The translations under genes were made by a program, and so were the position numbers. From assembly GCA_947630775.1 (NCBI GenBank), contig CANRIY010000107.1, positions 1 through 5,494 on the forward strand: DNA of 5,494 nucleotides. Reading direction: 5' to 3'. Shown piece after piece: positions 4,931 through 5,494 of the stretch. Source of the stretch: an uncultured Clostridia bacterium. GTDB taxonomy: Bacteria > Bacillota > Clostridia > Christensenellales > Borkfalkiaceae. The notes below the pieces were generated by a model. It was not told where the DNA came from, did no database searches, and worked only from the letters and a program-made list of their open reading frames with translations. The stretch's first letter is position 1, and each line of letters opens with the position of its first letter.

Positions 4931-5494
4931 TCAGCTCTGTACCGTATAATTCGGCGCCTCTTTGGAGATCGCGATGTCGTGCGGGTGGCTCTCGCGGAGC
5001 CCCGCGTTCGTGATGCGGATAAATTCGGAATTTGTCCGAAGCTCCTCGATCGTCCTCTTCCCGCAATAGCCCATGCCCGAGCGGATCCCGCCCGTGAGCT
5101 GATAGACGATCTCCGACACGCTTCCGCGGTAAGGGACTCTTCCCTCGACCCCCTCGGGGACAAATTTTTTGGTATTTTCCTGAAAATATCTGTCGTTCGA
5201 GCCCGCCGCCATGGCAGCCATGCTGCCCATTCCGCGGTAGACTTTGAAACTTCTGCCCTGATAGAGTTCGATCTCGCCGGGGCTTTCCATGGTGCCCGCG
5301 AGGAGAGAGCCGATCATCACCGCGCTTCCGCCCGCGGCGATCGCCTTCACGATGTCGCCCGAGTACTTGATGCCGCCGTCGGCGATGATGCGCTTGCCGA
5401 GTTTATCCGCCTGTTCGGCGCAGTCCATGACGGCGGTGAGCTGGGGCACGCCGATGCCCGCCACGACGCGCGTCGTGCAGATGGAGCCGGGGCC
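4931..5494 (-). CDS. guaB: IMP dehydrogenase (partial, C-terminal 187 residues; N-terminus off the right edge)
   Basis: The enzyme oxidises IMP to XMP with NAD+, the first committed step to GMP. The frame is open to the window edge, and the visible part starts exactly at the catalytic loop GPGSICTTR, whose Cys (residue 6 of the fragment) forms the covalent IMP intermediate. Then come the phosphate-binding IADGGIKYSGD (37-47) and VMIGSLLAGT (59-68), RGMGSMAAM (87-95), and the flap with the catalytic Arg-Tyr pair in GSNDRYFQ (98-105), followed by VPEGVEGRVPYRG (112-124). The end (NAGLRESHPHDIAISKEAPNY) is the usual family C-terminus, so this end is intact. About 300 residues, including the CBS-domain region if present, lie outside the window. 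guaA follows on the same strand 846 bp downstream. Repeats begin right after the stop. Confidence 0.97.
   Translation of the reverse strand, partial: GPGSICTTRVVAGIGVPQLTAVMDCAEQADKLGKRIIADGGIKYSGDIVKAIAAGGSAVMIGSLLAGTMESPGEIELYQGRSFKVYRGMGSMAAMAAGSNDRYFQENTKKFVPEGVEGRVPYRGSVSEIVYQLTGGIRSGMGYCGKRTIEELRTNSEFIRITNAGLRESHPHDIAISKEAPNYTVQS

Noticed and set aside
4693..5163. 156-codon minus-strand frame overlapping guaB and the repeats
   Set aside because: It is out of frame with guaB and then runs through repeats giving HSEPKG/PEESRG, a familiar false protein.

Overview
The window looks like a chromosomal segment of a fairly GC-rich, probably uncultured member of the Bacillota (Clostridia-like, gut-type). 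This is an inference from three things: strong purine-rich Shine-Dalgarno sites (GGAGG, GAGGTGA, GGAG) 5-6 nt before the start codons, a collagen-like Cys-rich surface protein of the kind common in clostridia, and intergenic repeats often met in gut Firmicutes genomes. No rRNA, tRNA or species marker is present, so the lineage stays open.

Layout, left to right. Positions 1-449 (minus strand) hold the N-terminal 149 codons of a collagen-like Gly-X-Y protein whose 3' part runs off the left edge. Across a 93-bp divergent spacer, 543-1583 (plus) encodes a family 2 glycosyltransferase with a helical TPR-like C-terminal half. The pair suggests a Thr-rich collagen-like surface or spore-coat protein and an enzyme that may glycosylate it. 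A short convergent spacer leads to 1640-2497 (minus), an AT-rich gene for a 285-residue protein of unknown function ending in a SEC-C zinc-binding motif. Next comes guaA (2549-4084, minus; GMP synthetase), with a likely terminator overlapping its stop codon. At the right edge is the C-terminal part of guaB (4931-5494, minus; IMP dehydrogenase), cut by the window end just at the catalytic cysteine loop.

guaB and guaA catalyse consecutive steps, IMP to XMP to GMP, and lie in the same order and direction. They are separated by about 846 bp without a credible gene. That spacer is packed with palindromic repeats: three copies of one hairpin family (4118-4169, 4309-4364, 4414-4461), two copies of a two-hairpin unit whose stems differ by paired changes (4464-4541 and 4664-4742), a 27-bp perfect inverted repeat between these two units (4600-4658), and a 122-bp inverted-repeat element just after guaB (4795-4916). 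This repeat block, and the collagen-like protein/glycosyltransferase pair, are the parts most worth following up. Nothing in the window amounts to a demonstrable new system.
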